A DNA stretch of 64,000 bases from Frankiaceae bacterium (GTDB lineage: Bacteria > Actinomycetota > Actinomycetes > BP-191). The notes under the pieces were generated by a model. It saw only the letters and a program-made list of their open reading frames with translations. It was not told the DNA's origin and searched no databases. The position numbers were made by a program, and so were the translations under genes. Location: positions 124,001-188,000 of the forward strand of contig DATMES010000046.1 of NCBI GenBank assembly GCA_035556555.1, read 5' to 3'. Positions 24,067 to 33,025 of this stretch are shown piece after piece; within the stretch, counting starts at the first letter, position 1, and each line of letters begins with the position of its first letter.

Positions 24067-25257
24067 CTATCGCGGCTCCGCGGTGCCCGTACGCAGCCAG
24101 CGCAGCAGCGCGGGCACCGTCACCGCGCGGGACTCGTGGCCCATGAGCATCGACACGTGGCCCGCGGGCGAGCGGACGACCTCCGCGTGCGGGATGACGC
24201 GGGTCAGCGCGAGCGACGACGCGATCGGCACGATGTGGTCCCTGTCCGTCACGACGATGAGCGTCGGGACGGTGACGCGGTCGAGGCGTACGTCGTCGTC
24301 GCCGATGCGCAGCGTGCCGTGGAGCATCGTGTTGCCGCGGAACAGGTCCACGAGGTCGAACCACAGCATCCCCGGGATCGCCCGCTGCTCCCACGCCCAC
24401 CGCGTCATCACCGACGCCACGCGCTGGAACGCCTTGTCGCGCCGCCGCCGCAGCCGTGTCCACGCCGCCTTGAGCTCGTCGCGGCGCATGACGTGGAACG
24501 CCTCACGGATGTACGCCCCCGGCACGCACCCGTCGCCGTCGAGCGCGAGCACCGGCATCAGCGCGGGCAGGCGCAGCGCGGCGGCCGTGCCGCCGGGGAC
24601 CTCGGTGTCGTACGGCGGCGCCACCAGCACCAGCGACGCGATCGGCCCCGGCCCCCACGCGCCGACGGCGGCGAGCGCCAGCGTCGCGCCCATGCAGTAG
24701 CCGACGACGTGCACGCGACCGGTGGCGCTCTGCTGCGCCACGGCGCCGACCGCCTCCGCGAGCAGCCGCGTGTGCTCGGTGATGCCCTGGCCGGCGTGCT
24801 GGAAGCCGGGGTCCCCCCAGTCGAGCAGGAACACCTCGTGCCCCGCCTCGACGACCGCACCCATGACGCTGCGCTCGGGCAGCAGGTCGAGGATCCACGG
24901 GCGCGTCACGACCGAGTGCACGAACAGCACGGCGTCCCCGCCGACCGGTCCGGGCCGGTTGCCGAGCCGGCTGAGCGTCGTACGGCCGCGACGCCACACG
25001 AGCGTCGACGGCGTCGCGAACAGCGGAGGGTCGCCGCCGCGCAGCAGCTTCGCGACGAGGTGCGGCCAGCTCAGCCACCACATGAGGTAGCGCAGTACGA
25101 GCGCCCGCGGACCACGCCGCAGCCGGCGCCAGGGACCAGGGTTGACCCAGCGCCGATCCGTTGCGCGCCAGCGCATCCCGAGCCCTACGGCGGCGAAGAA
25201 GCCGTTGCCGAGTACGCCGGAGACCGCGACGAGGATCAGGAGGAGACGCGAGCTCAC
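24067..25257 (-). CDS. PHA-synthase-like alpha/beta hydrolase overlapping dapF
   Basis: 396 residues. An N-terminal hydrophobic helix (LLLILVAVSGVLGNGFFAAVG) precedes a PhaC-type fold: DAVLFVHSVVTRPWILDL, then HEVFLLDWGDPGFQHAGQG, the lipase-box-like nucleophile elbow VVGYCMGATLALAA (G-x-C-x-G, Cys nucleophile as in PHA synthases), Asp in VVTDRDHIVP and His in SPAGHVSMLMG. Class III PhaC enzymes polymerise hydroxyacyl-CoA, but no phaE or other PHA gene is present, so another acyltransferase or esterase role is possible. GTG 25257 overlaps the dapF stop by 4 nt (GTGA). Confidence 0.82.
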   Translation of the reverse strand: MSSRLLLILVAVSGVLGNGFFAAVGLGMRWRATDRRWVNPGPWRRLRRGPRALVLRYLMWWLSWPHLVAKLLRGGDPPLFATPSTLVWRRGRTTLSRLGNRPGPVGGDAVLFVHSVVTRPWILDLLPERSVMGAVVEAGHEVFLLDWGDPGFQHAGQGITEHTRLLAEAVGAVAQQSATGRVHVVGYCMGATLALAAVGAWGPGPIASLVLVAPPYDTEVPGGTAAALRLPALMPVLALDGDGCVPGAYIREAFHVMRRDELKAAWTRLRRRRDKAFQRVASVMTRWAWEQRAIPGMLWFDLVDLFRGNTMLHGTLRIGDDDVRLDRVTVPTLIVVTDRDHIVPIASSLALTRVIPHAEVVRSPAGHVSMLMGHESRAVTVPALLRWLRTGTAEPR

Positions 25258-26060
25258 AGGAGCGCGAGCCACTCGTCGCGCAGGTCGCCGTCGGCGACGA
25301 GCACGGCCGGCCCGGTGAGGAACACCGACGACCCGTCGGCGCCGTCCCACGCGACGTCGAGCAGGCCGCCCGGCACCGCGACCTCGACGCGCTGCCCGGC
25401 GAGGCCCTGGCGCGCGGCGGCGACCGCGACGGCGCAGGCGCCCGTACCGCAGGACATCGTCTCGCCGACGCCGCGCTCCCAGACGCGCATGGCGAGCGCG
25501 TCGTCGTACGTCACCGCGGCGTACTCCACGTTGGTGCCGCCGGGCGTCGCGGCCTCGATGCGCGGGCCGTCGGTGCGGACGGGCGCGTCGCCCACGTCGG
25601 GGACGAAGAAGACGACGTGGGGGTTGCCCATGGAGACGTACGTCGCACCCTCGGGCGCCGTGCCGTCGAACGACGGCGGCCCCATGTCGACGGTGACCCG
25701 CCCGTCGTCGTCGAGCGTCACGTGCTTGACGCCGTCGCGCGTCGCCACGGGGAGCCGGTCATCGGTGGCCCAGCCGCGCGCGGCGAGGTAGCGGGCGAAG
25801 ACGCGGACGCCGTTGCCGCACATCTCGACGGCGCCGCCGTCGGCGTTGCGGTAGTCCATGAACCACTCGGCGTCGGCCGCGAGGTGGGCGTAGTCAGGGA
25901 CGCAGGCGGTACGCACGACGCGGAGGATGCCGTCGCCGCCGATGCCCGTACGCCGGTCGCACACCGCCCGCACGAACGCGTCCGTCAGCGCCAGCGCGCC
26001 GTCGGGGTCGGGGACCAGGACGAAGTCGTTCGCCGTCCCGTGCCCCTTGGTGAACCGCAC
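25254..26060 (-). CDS. dapF: Diaminopimelate epimerase
   Basis: 268 residues. Converts LL- to meso-diaminopimelate for lysine and peptidoglycan. The two catalytic Cys are in GGAVEMCGNGVRVFARYL and GETMSCGTGACAVAVAA; FTKGHGTANDFVLV and MGNPHVVFFV are family blocks. GTG 26060 has TAGGGT on the minus strand (26072-26067) ending 6 nt upstream, so the message is probably leaderless. dapA is also in the window (62.9 kb). Confidence 0.97.
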   Translation of the reverse strand: MRFTKGHGTANDFVLVPDPDGALALTDAFVRAVCDRRTGIGGDGILRVVRTACVPDYAHLAADAEWFMDYRNADGGAVEMCGNGVRVFARYLAARGWATDDRLPVATRDGVKHVTLDDDGRVTVDMGPPSFDGTAPEGATYVSMGNPHVVFFVPDVGDAPVRTDGPRIEAATPGGTNVEYAAVTYDDALAMRVWERGVGETMSCGTGACAVAVAAARQGLAGQRVEVAVPGGLLDVAWDGADGSSVFLTGPAVLVADGDLRDEWLALL

Positions 26061-26069
26061 GTACCGACC

Positions 26070-26522
26070 CTAGTGGGGCAGCGCGACCCTGATGTCGCGG
26101 GGCTCGGGCAGCTCCGGCGAGAGCATGCCTGCGCGCGCGGAGCGCATGTGCTGCATCGCCTCGCGCGCCCTGTGCATCGCGTCGTCCGGGTCCTCGCCCG
26201 GCTCGACGACGGCGGAGCCGACGCAGACGCCGAGCGTACGGATCTCGTCCCCGACGGCCATCGGCGCGCGGACGACCTCGGCCAGGCGCGCGGCGATCGC
26301 GTCGACCTCGCGGGCGTTCGTCAGCGCCGTGCAGTGCACGCCGACGACGCGCGGGGCGACGTTGACGACGGTGTCCCAGGGGCGGATGGCGCGTTCGAGG
26401 CGCTGCACCGCGACCTGGTAGTCGTGGATCGTGAGAGTCCCGTGCTTCGACTCGATCCCGAGTACGAACGTCGCCGCGAGCGCGGCGTCGGAGGCGGGGA
26501 TGCGGCGGTTCGCTTCGGTCAC
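26070..26522 (-). CDS. Degenerate GGDEF-like protein
   Basis: 150 residues, GTG 26522 behind GAGGAGG with 7-nt spacing. The fold resembles a GGDEF domain (VLGIESKHGTLTIHDYQVAVQRLERAIRPWDTV, C-terminal DDAMHRAREAMQHMRSA). Where RxGGDEF should be it reads VAPRVVGVHCTAL, so neither the catalytic nor the metal-binding residues remain. It is probably a non-enzymatic nucleotide-sensing or partner domain. The neighbouring EAL gene (27490-26612) is on the same strand upstream with a 90-bp gap, so a functional pair is plausible. Confidence 0.75.
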   Translation of the reverse strand: MTEANRRIPASDAALAATFVLGIESKHGTLTIHDYQVAVQRLERAIRPWDTVVNVAPRVVGVHCTALTNAREVDAIAARLAEVVRAPMAVGDEIRTLGVCVGSAVVEPGEDPDDAMHRAREAMQHMRSARAGMLSPELPEPRDIRVALPH

Positions 26523-26611
26523 GGTAGGTCCTCCTCGGCTCTGACTCGATGATCGGCCGGTTCGGACGTTTTCGACATGGCCACAACGGACCATTTGGCA
26601 CGCAGCGCGAA

Positions 26612-27490
26612 CTACTGCCCGAGGGGGCGCAAATCGTCAGAGGTGGTCGTCCGCGCCTCGGGGATCGTCAGCGTCGCGGGCGCGTCGGGCGCCTTCCAGC
26701 CGACGCCGCGGCTGAGCAGCCAGCGGGCGCGCTCGGGCAGCTGCGGGCCGGCGAACAGGTAGCCGTGCGCGCGGTCGCACTCGAGCTCGCAGAGCCGCGC
26801 GCCCTCCGACCACGACTCGACGCCCTCGGCGACGACCTGGAGGCCGTGCGCGTGCGCGAGCCGGATGACCGACGCGACGATCGCGTCGTCCTCGAGGTCG
26901 AGCCCGACGCCGCGGACGAAGCGCTGGTCGAGCTTCACCGCGTCGAGGGGCAGCTCGTCGAGGTGCGACAGCGCGGAGTACCACGTGCCGAAGTCGTCGA
27001 GCGCGACCATGACGCCCGCGGCACGCAGCGCCGTGAGGATCTCCCCCATCGACGAGAGGTCCGAGCCGAGGGCCGTCTCCCGCACCTCGAACCCGAGCAC
27101 GCCGCGCGGCAGCCGTACGGCGGCCATCCGCTCCACCACGCGCTCGGCGAAGCCCGGCGCCGAGAGCTCGGCGGAGGAGACGTTGACCCAGAGCTGCTTG
27201 CCGGACGCGCGCCTCGCTGACGGGAGGCGCTGCCACAGGGCCGCCTCGCGTACGCACTCCGCGACCACCCACTCGCCCAGCTCGACGATGAACCCGCTCG
27301 CCTCCGCCGCCGGCAGGAACTCGCCCGGCCAGAGCAGGCCGCGGTCGGGGTGCTGCCAGCGCAGCAGCGCCTCCATCGCGACGACCTCGCCCGACGCGAG
27401 GTCGACCTCGGGCTGGTAGTGGATGACGAACTGCCCCGACTCCAGGGCGCCGCGCATCGCCGCCACGAGGTCAACGTCGTACGCCGTCAT
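26612..27490 (-). CDS. EAL-domain cyclic-di-GMP phosphodiesterase
   Basis: 292 residues forming one EAL domain with no sensor. Motifs: FVIHYQPEVDL, MEALLRWQHP (EAL Glu present), VNVSSAEL, GFEVRETAL, ALDDFGTWYSALSHLDELPL (DDFG Asp pair present, Trp replacing the usual Gly), VKLDQRFV (catalytic-loop Lys) and VVAEGVES. Metal-binding residues look intact, so hydrolysis of c-di-GMP to pGpG is likely. It is followed by the degenerate GGDEF gene and preceded by miaA. Confidence 0.88.
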   Translation of the reverse strand: MTAYDVDLVAAMRGALESGQFVIHYQPEVDLASGEVVAMEALLRWQHPDRGLLWPGEFLPAAEASGFIVELGEWVVAECVREAALWQRLPSARRASGKQLWVNVSSAELSAPGFAERVVERMAAVRLPRGVLGFEVRETALGSDLSSMGEILTALRAAGVMVALDDFGTWYSALSHLDELPLDAVKLDQRFVRGVGLDLEDDAIVASVIRLAHAHGLQVVAEGVESWSEGARLCELECDRAHGYLFAGPQLPERARWLLSRGVGWKAPDAPATLTIPEARTTTSDDLRPLGQ

Positions 27491-27559
27491 GCCGTCTCCG
27501 TCCGCCCTGTCCGGGGAGTGTGAGGCATCAGTGGCGGTTTCGTCACCGGTCAGGACGAA

Positions 27560-28441
27560 CTAGTCCGTCACGGCCGCGACCGCCGCGTCGGCGGACTCGT
27601 GCCACTCGACGCGCGGGTCGCGGCGGAACCACTTGAGCTGCCGCCGCGCGAACTGCCGCGTCGCGAGCTTGGTCCGCGCCCTGGCCTCGTCCTCGCCGTA
27701 CTCGCCGGCGAGGTACGCGAGCACCTGCTGGTAGCCGAGCGCGCGGCTCGCGGTGACACCCTCCCTGAGGCCCTGTGCCTCCAGCGCACGGACCTCCTCG
27801 ACGAGGCCCCGCGCCCACATGACGTCGACCCGCCGGTCGATGCGTTCGTCCAGCGTCGTCAGGTCGGGCGCGACACCGAGGTAGCGGGTGCCCTCGTACA
27901 CCGAGGCGTACGTCTCCATCCCCGGCTGCGCGGAGAAGGGCCGCCCCGTGATCTCCACGACCTCCAGCGCGCGGACGATGCGGCGGGCGTTCGTCGGCAG
28001 GATCGCCTGCGCCGCAACGGGATCGACGTCGTTCAGCCGCGCGTGCATGGCCTCCGCACCGGTGCCCGCGAGTTCGGCTTCGAGCCGCGCGCGGACCTCG
28101 GGGTCGGTGCCGGGGAACTCGAACGCGTCGAGCGCGCCGCGGACGTACAGACCGCTGCCGCCGACGACGACCGCGACGTCGAGGCGTTCGATGACCTCGC
28201 GCGCCATCGCCTGGTACGCCGCGACGCTGGCAGTCTCGCGGACGTCCCAGACGTCGAGGAGGTGGTGCGGCACGCCGCGGCGCTCGGCGAGGGAGAGCTT
28301 GGCGGTGCCGATGTCCATGCCGCGGTAGAGCTGCATGGAGTCGGCGTTGACGACCTCGCCGCCGAGCTCCTCGGCGATGCGCAGCGCGGCGTCGGACTTG
28401 CCCGCCGCGGTGGGCCCGACGACCGCGACGACCCTAGGCAC
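27560..28441 (-). CDS. miaA: tRNA dimethylallyltransferase
   Basis: 293 residues. Adds the isopentenyl group to A37 of tRNAs reading UNN codons. P-loop VVGPTAAGKSD, catalytic Asp in NADSMQLYRGMDIGTAKL, VVVGGSGLYVRG and ITGRPFSAQP are present. GTG 28441 overlaps the 3' end of the extradiol-dioxygenase-like gene by 8 nt. Together with miaB (31.5 kb) it makes ms2i6A37. Confidence 0.97.
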   Translation of the reverse strand: MPRVVAVVGPTAAGKSDAALRIAEELGGEVVNADSMQLYRGMDIGTAKLSLAERRGVPHHLLDVWDVRETASVAAYQAMAREVIERLDVAVVVGGSGLYVRGALDAFEFPGTDPEVRARLEAELAGTGAEAMHARLNDVDPVAAQAILPTNARRIVRALEVVEITGRPFSAQPGMETYASVYEGTRYLGVAPDLTTLDERIDRRVDVMWARGLVEEVRALEAQGLREGVTASRALGYQQVLAYLAGEYGEDEARARTKLATRQFARRQLKWFRRDPRVEWHESADAAVAAVTD

Positions 28442-28988
28442 GGGCCCACGTCGCGACGAAGTATCCGACGCCGTACGGTGCCGCGTCGTACAGCACCTCG
28501 CCCTGCCACTCCCCGCTCTCCGCCGCGCCGGCGAGCACCTGCCAGGCCGCGCGGCCCGCGACGAGCAGGTCGTCGTCGAGAGCTGGGTCGATCGCGAGCA
28601 GCGCGTGCACGTCGGCGGCGCGGAGGGCGCGCGCGACGGCGGCGTCGTACGGCTCGGCCCTCGGGTCGAGATAGCCGGGCGCGGCGAGGCTGCGGCGCGC
28701 GGAGCCGTCGCCCATGACGAGCAGACCAGGGGTGTCGAGGGTGCGCCCGAGGGCCGCGGCGTCGGACGGCGGGAGGTCGCGCGGGATCAGGAGCGGGGTG
28801 GCGTACGGCAGCAGCCACAGCCCGATCTCGACCGCCTGCGCGGTGCCGACGACGACCGTGTCCTCGGGCAGCGTGGCGACCGCGGCGCGGCAGGCGGCGC
28901 GCAGGTCGTCGGTCTCGTACGCCGCTCCCGCCGCCACCTCGGGCACCAGCAGCGGCGGGTGCGGGCAGACGGCGGCGGCGAGGAGCAC
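28434..28988 (-). CDS. Class III extradiol-dioxygenase-like (LigB fold) protein
   Basis: 184 residues, equivalent in position to mycobacterial Rv2728c. It begins VLLAAAVCPHPPLLVPEVAA, with the HPPLLVPE pattern of LigB-type proteins, and ends DAAPYGVGYFVATWARA. It is shorter than true ring-cleaving enzymes, so activity is unproven. GTG 28988 has TACCGT (29000-28995, minus strand) 6 nt upstream and no ribosome site, so it is leaderless. That -10 shares its TA with the -10 of the divergent DUF349 gene. Confidence 0.82.
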   Translation of the reverse strand: MLLAAAVCPHPPLLVPEVAAGAAYETDDLRAACRAAVATLPEDTVVVGTAQAVEIGLWLLPYATPLLIPRDLPPSDAAALGRTLDTPGLLVMGDGSARRSLAAPGYLDPRAEPYDAAVARALRAADVHALLAIDPALDDDLLVAGRAAWQVLAGAAESGEWQGEVLYDAAPYGVGYFVATWARA

Positions 28989-28994
28989 GGCGCG

Positions 28995-29004
28995 ACGGTA
29001 CGGT
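28995..29004. promoter_or_regulatory. Overlapping divergent -10 elements (bidirectional promoter)
   Basis: ACGGTACGGT reads TACGGT on + (28999-29004) and TACCGT on - (29000-28995). Each is 6 nt before a GTG start (29011 and 28988). Both transcripts would be leaderless, with starts 23 bp apart and sharing the central TA. Confidence 0.6.
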
Positions 29005-29010
29005 GTCCGC

Positions 29011-30234
29011 GTGGCAGACGCGACCGAGTGGGGCCGGGTGGCCGAGGACGGCACCGTGTACGTCCGCACGCCCGACGGCGAGCGCGCGGTCGGGTCGTGG
29101 CATGCCGGTGACGCCGAGGCGGGGCTCGCGCACTTCGCGCGGCGCTACGACGACCTCGCGACCGAGGTGGGCCTGCTCGAGGCGCGGCTGACCACCGGCG
29201 CCGGCAACCCCGCGCAGACCCAGCAGAGCCTGACCAAGCTGCGCGAGTCGCTCGACACCGCGGCGGTCGTGGGCGACGTGGAGGCGCTGCGTACCCGTAT
29301 CGACGCCGCCGTCGCCAAGGCCAAGGCGAAGCAGGCCGAGGCGCAGGTCGCGAAGGCCGCCGCCGGCGCCGCCGTGCTCGACCAGCGCCGCGCGCTCGCC
29401 GAGGAGGCCGAACGCGTCTCCGCCTCGTCGGAGTGGAAGGCCTCCGGCGACCGGCTGCGCGCCATCGTCGAGGAGTGGAAGGCGCTGCCCGTCGGCACCA
29501 AGTCGGCCAAGGCGACCGAGACCGAGCTGTGGCAGCGGATCTCGCACGCGCGGCGGGCGTTCGACAAGCGGCGCGAGGCGCACTTCGCGGCGCTGGAGAC
29601 GCAGCGCGAGACGTCGAAGGAGCGCAAGGAGGCCCTCATCCGCGAGGCCGAGAAGCTCTCCGAGTCTGGCGAGTGGTCCGCGACGACGACGCGATACAGG
29701 GAGCTCATGGCGTCGTGGAAGGCCGCAGGGCGCGCCGCCCGCGGCGTCGACGACGAGCTGTGGGCGAGGTTCAAGGCGGCGCAGGACGCGTTCTTCACGC
29801 GGCGTTCGGCGTACTACGCGGAGAAGGACGCCGAGACCGCCTCCGCCGTGGCCGCGCGCGAGGCGCTGCTCGCCGAGGCCGAGGCGCTCGAGCCCGAACG
29901 CGACGTCGCCGGCGCCCGTGCCCGCCTCGCCGACATCACCGAGCGCTGGGAGAAGACCGGGCGCGTGCCGCGCGAGGTCGAGGCGCGGCTCGACGCCCGC
30001 CTCGCCGCCGTCGAACGCCGCCTCCGCGACGCCGACGACACCCGCCGTACGGCGTCCCGCCCCGCCCCCACCAACCCGCTCGTCATCCGCCTCCGCGAGT
30101 CGCTGGAGCAGCTCGAGAAGCGCGCGGCGCGCGCCCGCGCGGCGGGCGACGAGAAGGCGGCCGAGGCCGCCGACGCCGAGGCCGCGACGAAGCGTGAGTG
30201 GCTCGCGCAGGCGGAGTCCTCGGTCTCCCGGTAG
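29011..30234 (+). CDS. DUF349 coiled-coil protein
   Basis: 407 residues, position-equivalent to mycobacterial Rv2731. A short beta N-terminus (GTVYVRTPDGERAVGSWHAG) precedes long alpha-helical repeats: three DUF349-type units near residues 130-200, 205-275 and 280-340 (for example RYRELMASWKAAGRAARGVD then DELWARFKAAQDAFF), and a C-terminal coiled coil with NPLVIRLRESLEQLEKRAAR. Function is unknown. GTG 29011 is leaderless (see 28995-29004). Confidence 0.9.
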   Translation: MADATEWGRVAEDGTVYVRTPDGERAVGSWHAGDAEAGLAHFARRYDDLATEVGLLEARLTTGAGNPAQTQQSLTKLRESLDTAAVVGDVEALRTRIDAAVAKAKAKQAEAQVAKAAAGAAVLDQRRALAEEAERVSASSEWKASGDRLRAIVEEWKALPVGTKSAKATETELWQRISHARRAFDKRREAHFAALETQRETSKERKEALIREAEKLSESGEWSATTTRYRELMASWKAAGRAARGVDDELWARFKAAQDAFFTRRSAYYAEKDAETASAVAAREALLAEAEALEPERDVAGARARLADITERWEKTGRVPREVEARLDARLAAVERRLRDADDTRRTASRPAPTNPLVIRLRESLEQLEKRAARARAAGDEKAAEAADAEAATKREWLAQAESSVSR

Positions 30235-30271
30235 CCCACCACTCCCGTACGCTCACCCTGCTCCCCTCAGA

Positions 30272-30330
30272 CGATCACCCGTGTCCCCCGAGTGGCCTTT
30301 CGGCCGCACGCGAGGGGACACAGGCGATCG
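30272..30330. terminator. Long bidirectional terminator, DUF349 / membrane gene
   Basis: A 17-nt arm at 30272-30288 (CGATCACCCGTGTCCCC) pairs with 30314-30330 (GGGGACACAGGCGATCG). Two mismatches in + RNA become G-U pairs in minus-strand RNA, favouring termination of the minus-strand gene. It lies between convergent genes. Confidence 0.75.
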
Positions 30331-30357
30331 TTTCGAGTGGGGTGAGAGGGGTGGAGG

Positions 30358-31545
30358 CTAGTAGTCCTCGAGGTCCTTGGACGAGTCCCGGAGCGCCGCC
30401 TCCTCGCTCGCCAGCGACCTCGGCGGGTACGGCACGCCGTCGACGAACAGCACCACGGCGCCGCCGGGCACCAGCCGCCCGGCGGCGACGACGTCGACGT
30501 GGTCCTCGTCGAGGTCGAAGTCCTCCAGCTCCTCGGCGCTGAGCCCCGCCAGCGCGCGGTCGACCGCGTCGACGTACGGCTCGCCCGCGACGCGGACCTC
30601 GAGCAGCGCGTCGCCGCCGGCCCGCACGCCGAACGAGACCGACCGCGTGCCGAACGCCGCGCCGACCCGGAACGCGGGGACGTCGCCGCCGGCGACGGAC
30701 GTGACCTCGTCGCGGATGCGCCGGCGCGGGCCGAGCAGAGCAGCGGCGAACAACGCGAGCGCGGCGACGCCGACGGCGTGCCACGTCGCGTCGAACGGCT
30801 CGGCCACCAGCCGCACGTCGTCGCCGAGGACGTAGACGGGGACGGTCTGCCCGACGGAGTACGAGGCGTACACGCTGAGGACGTGGGCGCGCCCCGCGTG
30901 GTCGAGCGTCACCTCCCCGTCCTCGGTGTCGACGGCCGTGACCTGCGCGGCGGCGACGGGCGCGCGCCGCTCGCGCTCGGCCTCGCGCGAGGCGAGCAGC
31001 GCGACACCGCCCGCCGCGAGCGCGGCGACGAGCAGCAGCGCCACCGATGCCTGGCCGAGTCTGGACACGCTGCGCCGCAGCAGGTTCAGCGCGTCGTCGG
31101 GGATCTGGACGCGGCGTCCCCCGGTGACCTCGTCGACGTACGCCAGCCTGCGCCGCTGCGCCTCGGCCACGTGCCGTGCGCTGACGAGGGCGTACGCCGT
31201 GCCGGCGGCCGCGGCCGCCGCGAACCCGGCCTTCGCCGGCCGGCCGGGCGCGGTGCCGACGACGGCGGCCGCCGCGAGCGCGGCGGAGGCGACGGCGCCG
31301 GGCGCGGGGAGCAGCGACGGCGCGGCGGCCGCCACGGCGCACAGGACGAAGACGACGGCGGCGAGCACGTCGGTGCCGCACGGCGCGGCCGGTGTGCACG
31401 TCTTCGCCGGCCGCAGCGCGGCGGCGGCCAGGAAGATGACGATCCACGCCGCCCCCGCGAGCTGCGGGCGCAGCCACCGGCGAGGGCCGAGCTCGCGCCA
31501 GCGCTTCGCGACGGGACGGGTGAGCGGGCGGGGTCGCTCGGTCAC
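30358..31545 (-). CDS. Multi-pass membrane protein downstream of miaB (Rv2732c-like position)
   Basis: 395 residues. GTG 31545 overlaps the miaB stop (GTGA). About five to six hydrophobic segments: [79 protein letters not shown]. Between them lies an extracytoplasmic OB-like stretch ([20 protein letters not shown] ... [13 protein letters not shown]). The C-terminal 140 residues are soluble and acidic ([15 protein letters not shown]). Synteny links it to miaB, but a role is unknown. Confidence 0.8.
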   Translation of the reverse strand: MTERPRPLTRPVAKRWRELGPRRWLRPQLAGAAWIVIFLAAAALRPAKTCTPAAPCGTDVLAAVVFVLCAVAAAAPSLLPAPGAVASAALAAAAVVGTAPGRPAKAGFAAAAAAGTAYALVSARHVAEAQRRRLAYVDEVTGGRRVQIPDDALNLLRRSVSRLGQASVALLLVAALAAGGVALLASREAERERRAPVAAAQVTAVDTEDGEVTLDHAGRAHVLSVYASYSVGQTVPVYVLGDDVRLVAEPFDATWHAVGVAALALFAAALLGPRRRIRDEVTSVAGGDVPAFRVGAAFGTRSVSFGVRAGGDALLEVRVAGEPYVDAVDRALAGLSAEELEDFDLDEDHVDVVAAGRLVPGGAVVLFVDGVPYPPRSLASEEAALRDSSKDLEDY

Positions 31546-32969
31546 CCGACCGGCGCGCCGACCCGCGGCATGCCGAGCATCGTCCCAGCCGGCTTCGGGA
31601 CGTCGAACAGGTCGCCCGCGCGGGTCTTGCGGTGGGCCAGCACCGGGCCCTCCGCGAGGAGGTGGTGCGGGGCGGCGTACGTCACCTCGACGTCCACGAG
31701 GTCCCCAGGTCTGATGGAGGCGTCGCCGAGGAAGTGCACGAGGCGGTTGTCGCGCGCGCGGCCCGTCATGCGCCCCGTACCCGCGTCCTTGCGCCCCTCG
31801 CCTACCGCGACGAGCAGCTCGGCGCGGGTGCCGACGAGGCGCTTGTTCTCCTGCCACGCGACGTCGTCCTGCAGCGCAACGAGGCGCTCATACCGCTCCT
31901 GGACGACGGCCTTCGGCACCTGCGCGTCCATGGTCGCGGCGGGCGTGCCGGGCCGCGGTGAGTACTGGAACGTGAACGCCGAGGAGAACCGCGCCTCCCG
32001 TACGACGTGCAGCGTCTCGGCGAAGTCGGCCTCGGTCTCGCCGGGGAACCCCACGATGATGTCGGTCGTGATCGCCGCGTCGGGGATCGCGTCGCGGACG
32101 CGCGCGACGATGCCGAGGAAGCGTTCCTGCCGGTACGACCGCTGCATCCGCCGCAGCACGTCGTCGGAGCCCGACTGCAGGGGCATGTGCAGGTGCGGCA
32201 TGACGTTCGGCGTCTCGGCCATGGCGGCGATGACGTCGTCGGTGAAGTCCTTGGGGTGCGGCGACGTGAAGCGCACCCGCTCCAGCCCGTCGATCTCCCC
32301 GCAGGCACGCAGCAGGGAGGCGAAGGCACCCCGGTCACCGAGGTCCGAGCCGTACGAGTTGACGTTCTGCCCGAGCAGCGTGACTTCGAGGACGCCGTCG
32401 GCGACGAGCGCGCGCACCTCGGCGAGGATGTCCGTGGCCGGGCGGTTGCGCTCCTTGCCGCGCAGCGACGGCACGATGCAGAACGTGCACGTGTTGTTGC
32501 AGCCGACGGAGATCGAGACCCAGCCGGCGTACGGCGACTCGCGGCGCGCGGGCAGCGTCGAGGGAAACGTCTCCAGCGCCTCGACGATCTCGACCTGCGC
32601 GGCGTCGTTGTGGCGGGCGCGGTCGAGCAGGGCGGGCAGCGAGCCGATGTTGTGCGTGCCGAAGACGACGTCGACCCACGGCGCCTTCTTGGTGATGGTG
32701 CCGCGGTCCTTCTGCGCGAGGCAGCCGCCGACCGCGATCTGCATGCCCGGGTGCGCCTTCTTCACGGGCAGCAGGTGGCCGAGGTTGCCGTAGAGGCGGT
32801 TGTCGGCGTTCTCGCGGACGGCGCACGTGTTGAACACCACGACGTCGGCCTGCTCACCCTCGGGCGCGCGGACATAGCCCGACTCCTCGAGCAGCCCGGA
32901 GAGGCGTTCGGAGTCGTGCTCGTTCATCTGGCAGCCGTAGGTGATCACGGCGTACGTGCGGGGGCTCAC
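31542..32969 (-). CDS. miaB: tRNA-2-methylthio-N6-dimethylallyladenosine synthase
   Basis: 475 residues. Radical-SAM methylthiotransferase modifying i6A37. UPF0004 domain with Cys at [19 protein letters not shown] and GGCLAQ; radical-SAM cluster C-x3-C-x2-C in [13 protein letters not shown]-terminal TRAM domain ([14 protein letters not shown] ... [11 protein letters not shown]). GTG 32969 has TATCCT (minus strand, 32983-32978) 8 nt upstream, so it is probably leaderless. Confidence 0.98.
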   Translation of the reverse strand: MSPRTYAVITYGCQMNEHDSERLSGLLEESGYVRAPEGEQADVVVFNTCAVRENADNRLYGNLGHLLPVKKAHPGMQIAVGGCLAQKDRGTITKKAPWVDVVFGTHNIGSLPALLDRARHNDAAQVEIVEALETFPSTLPARRESPYAGWVSISVGCNNTCTFCIVPSLRGKERNRPATDILAEVRALVADGVLEVTLLGQNVNSYGSDLGDRGAFASLLRACGEIDGLERVRFTSPHPKDFTDDVIAAMAETPNVMPHLHMPLQSGSDDVLRRMQRSYRQERFLGIVARVRDAIPDAAITTDIIVGFPGETEADFAETLHVVREARFSSAFTFQYSPRPGTPAATMDAQVPKAVVQERYERLVALQDDVAWQENKRLVGTRAELLVAVGEGRKDAGTGRMTGRARDNRLVHFLGDASIRPGDLVDVEVTYAAPHHLLAEGPVLAHRKTRAGDLFDVPKPAGTMLGMPRVGAPVG

Positions 32970-33025
32970 GACGCACGAGGATATCGGGTGAAGGAATTCC
33001 CGATCGAAAAACGAATTCCCTCGCC

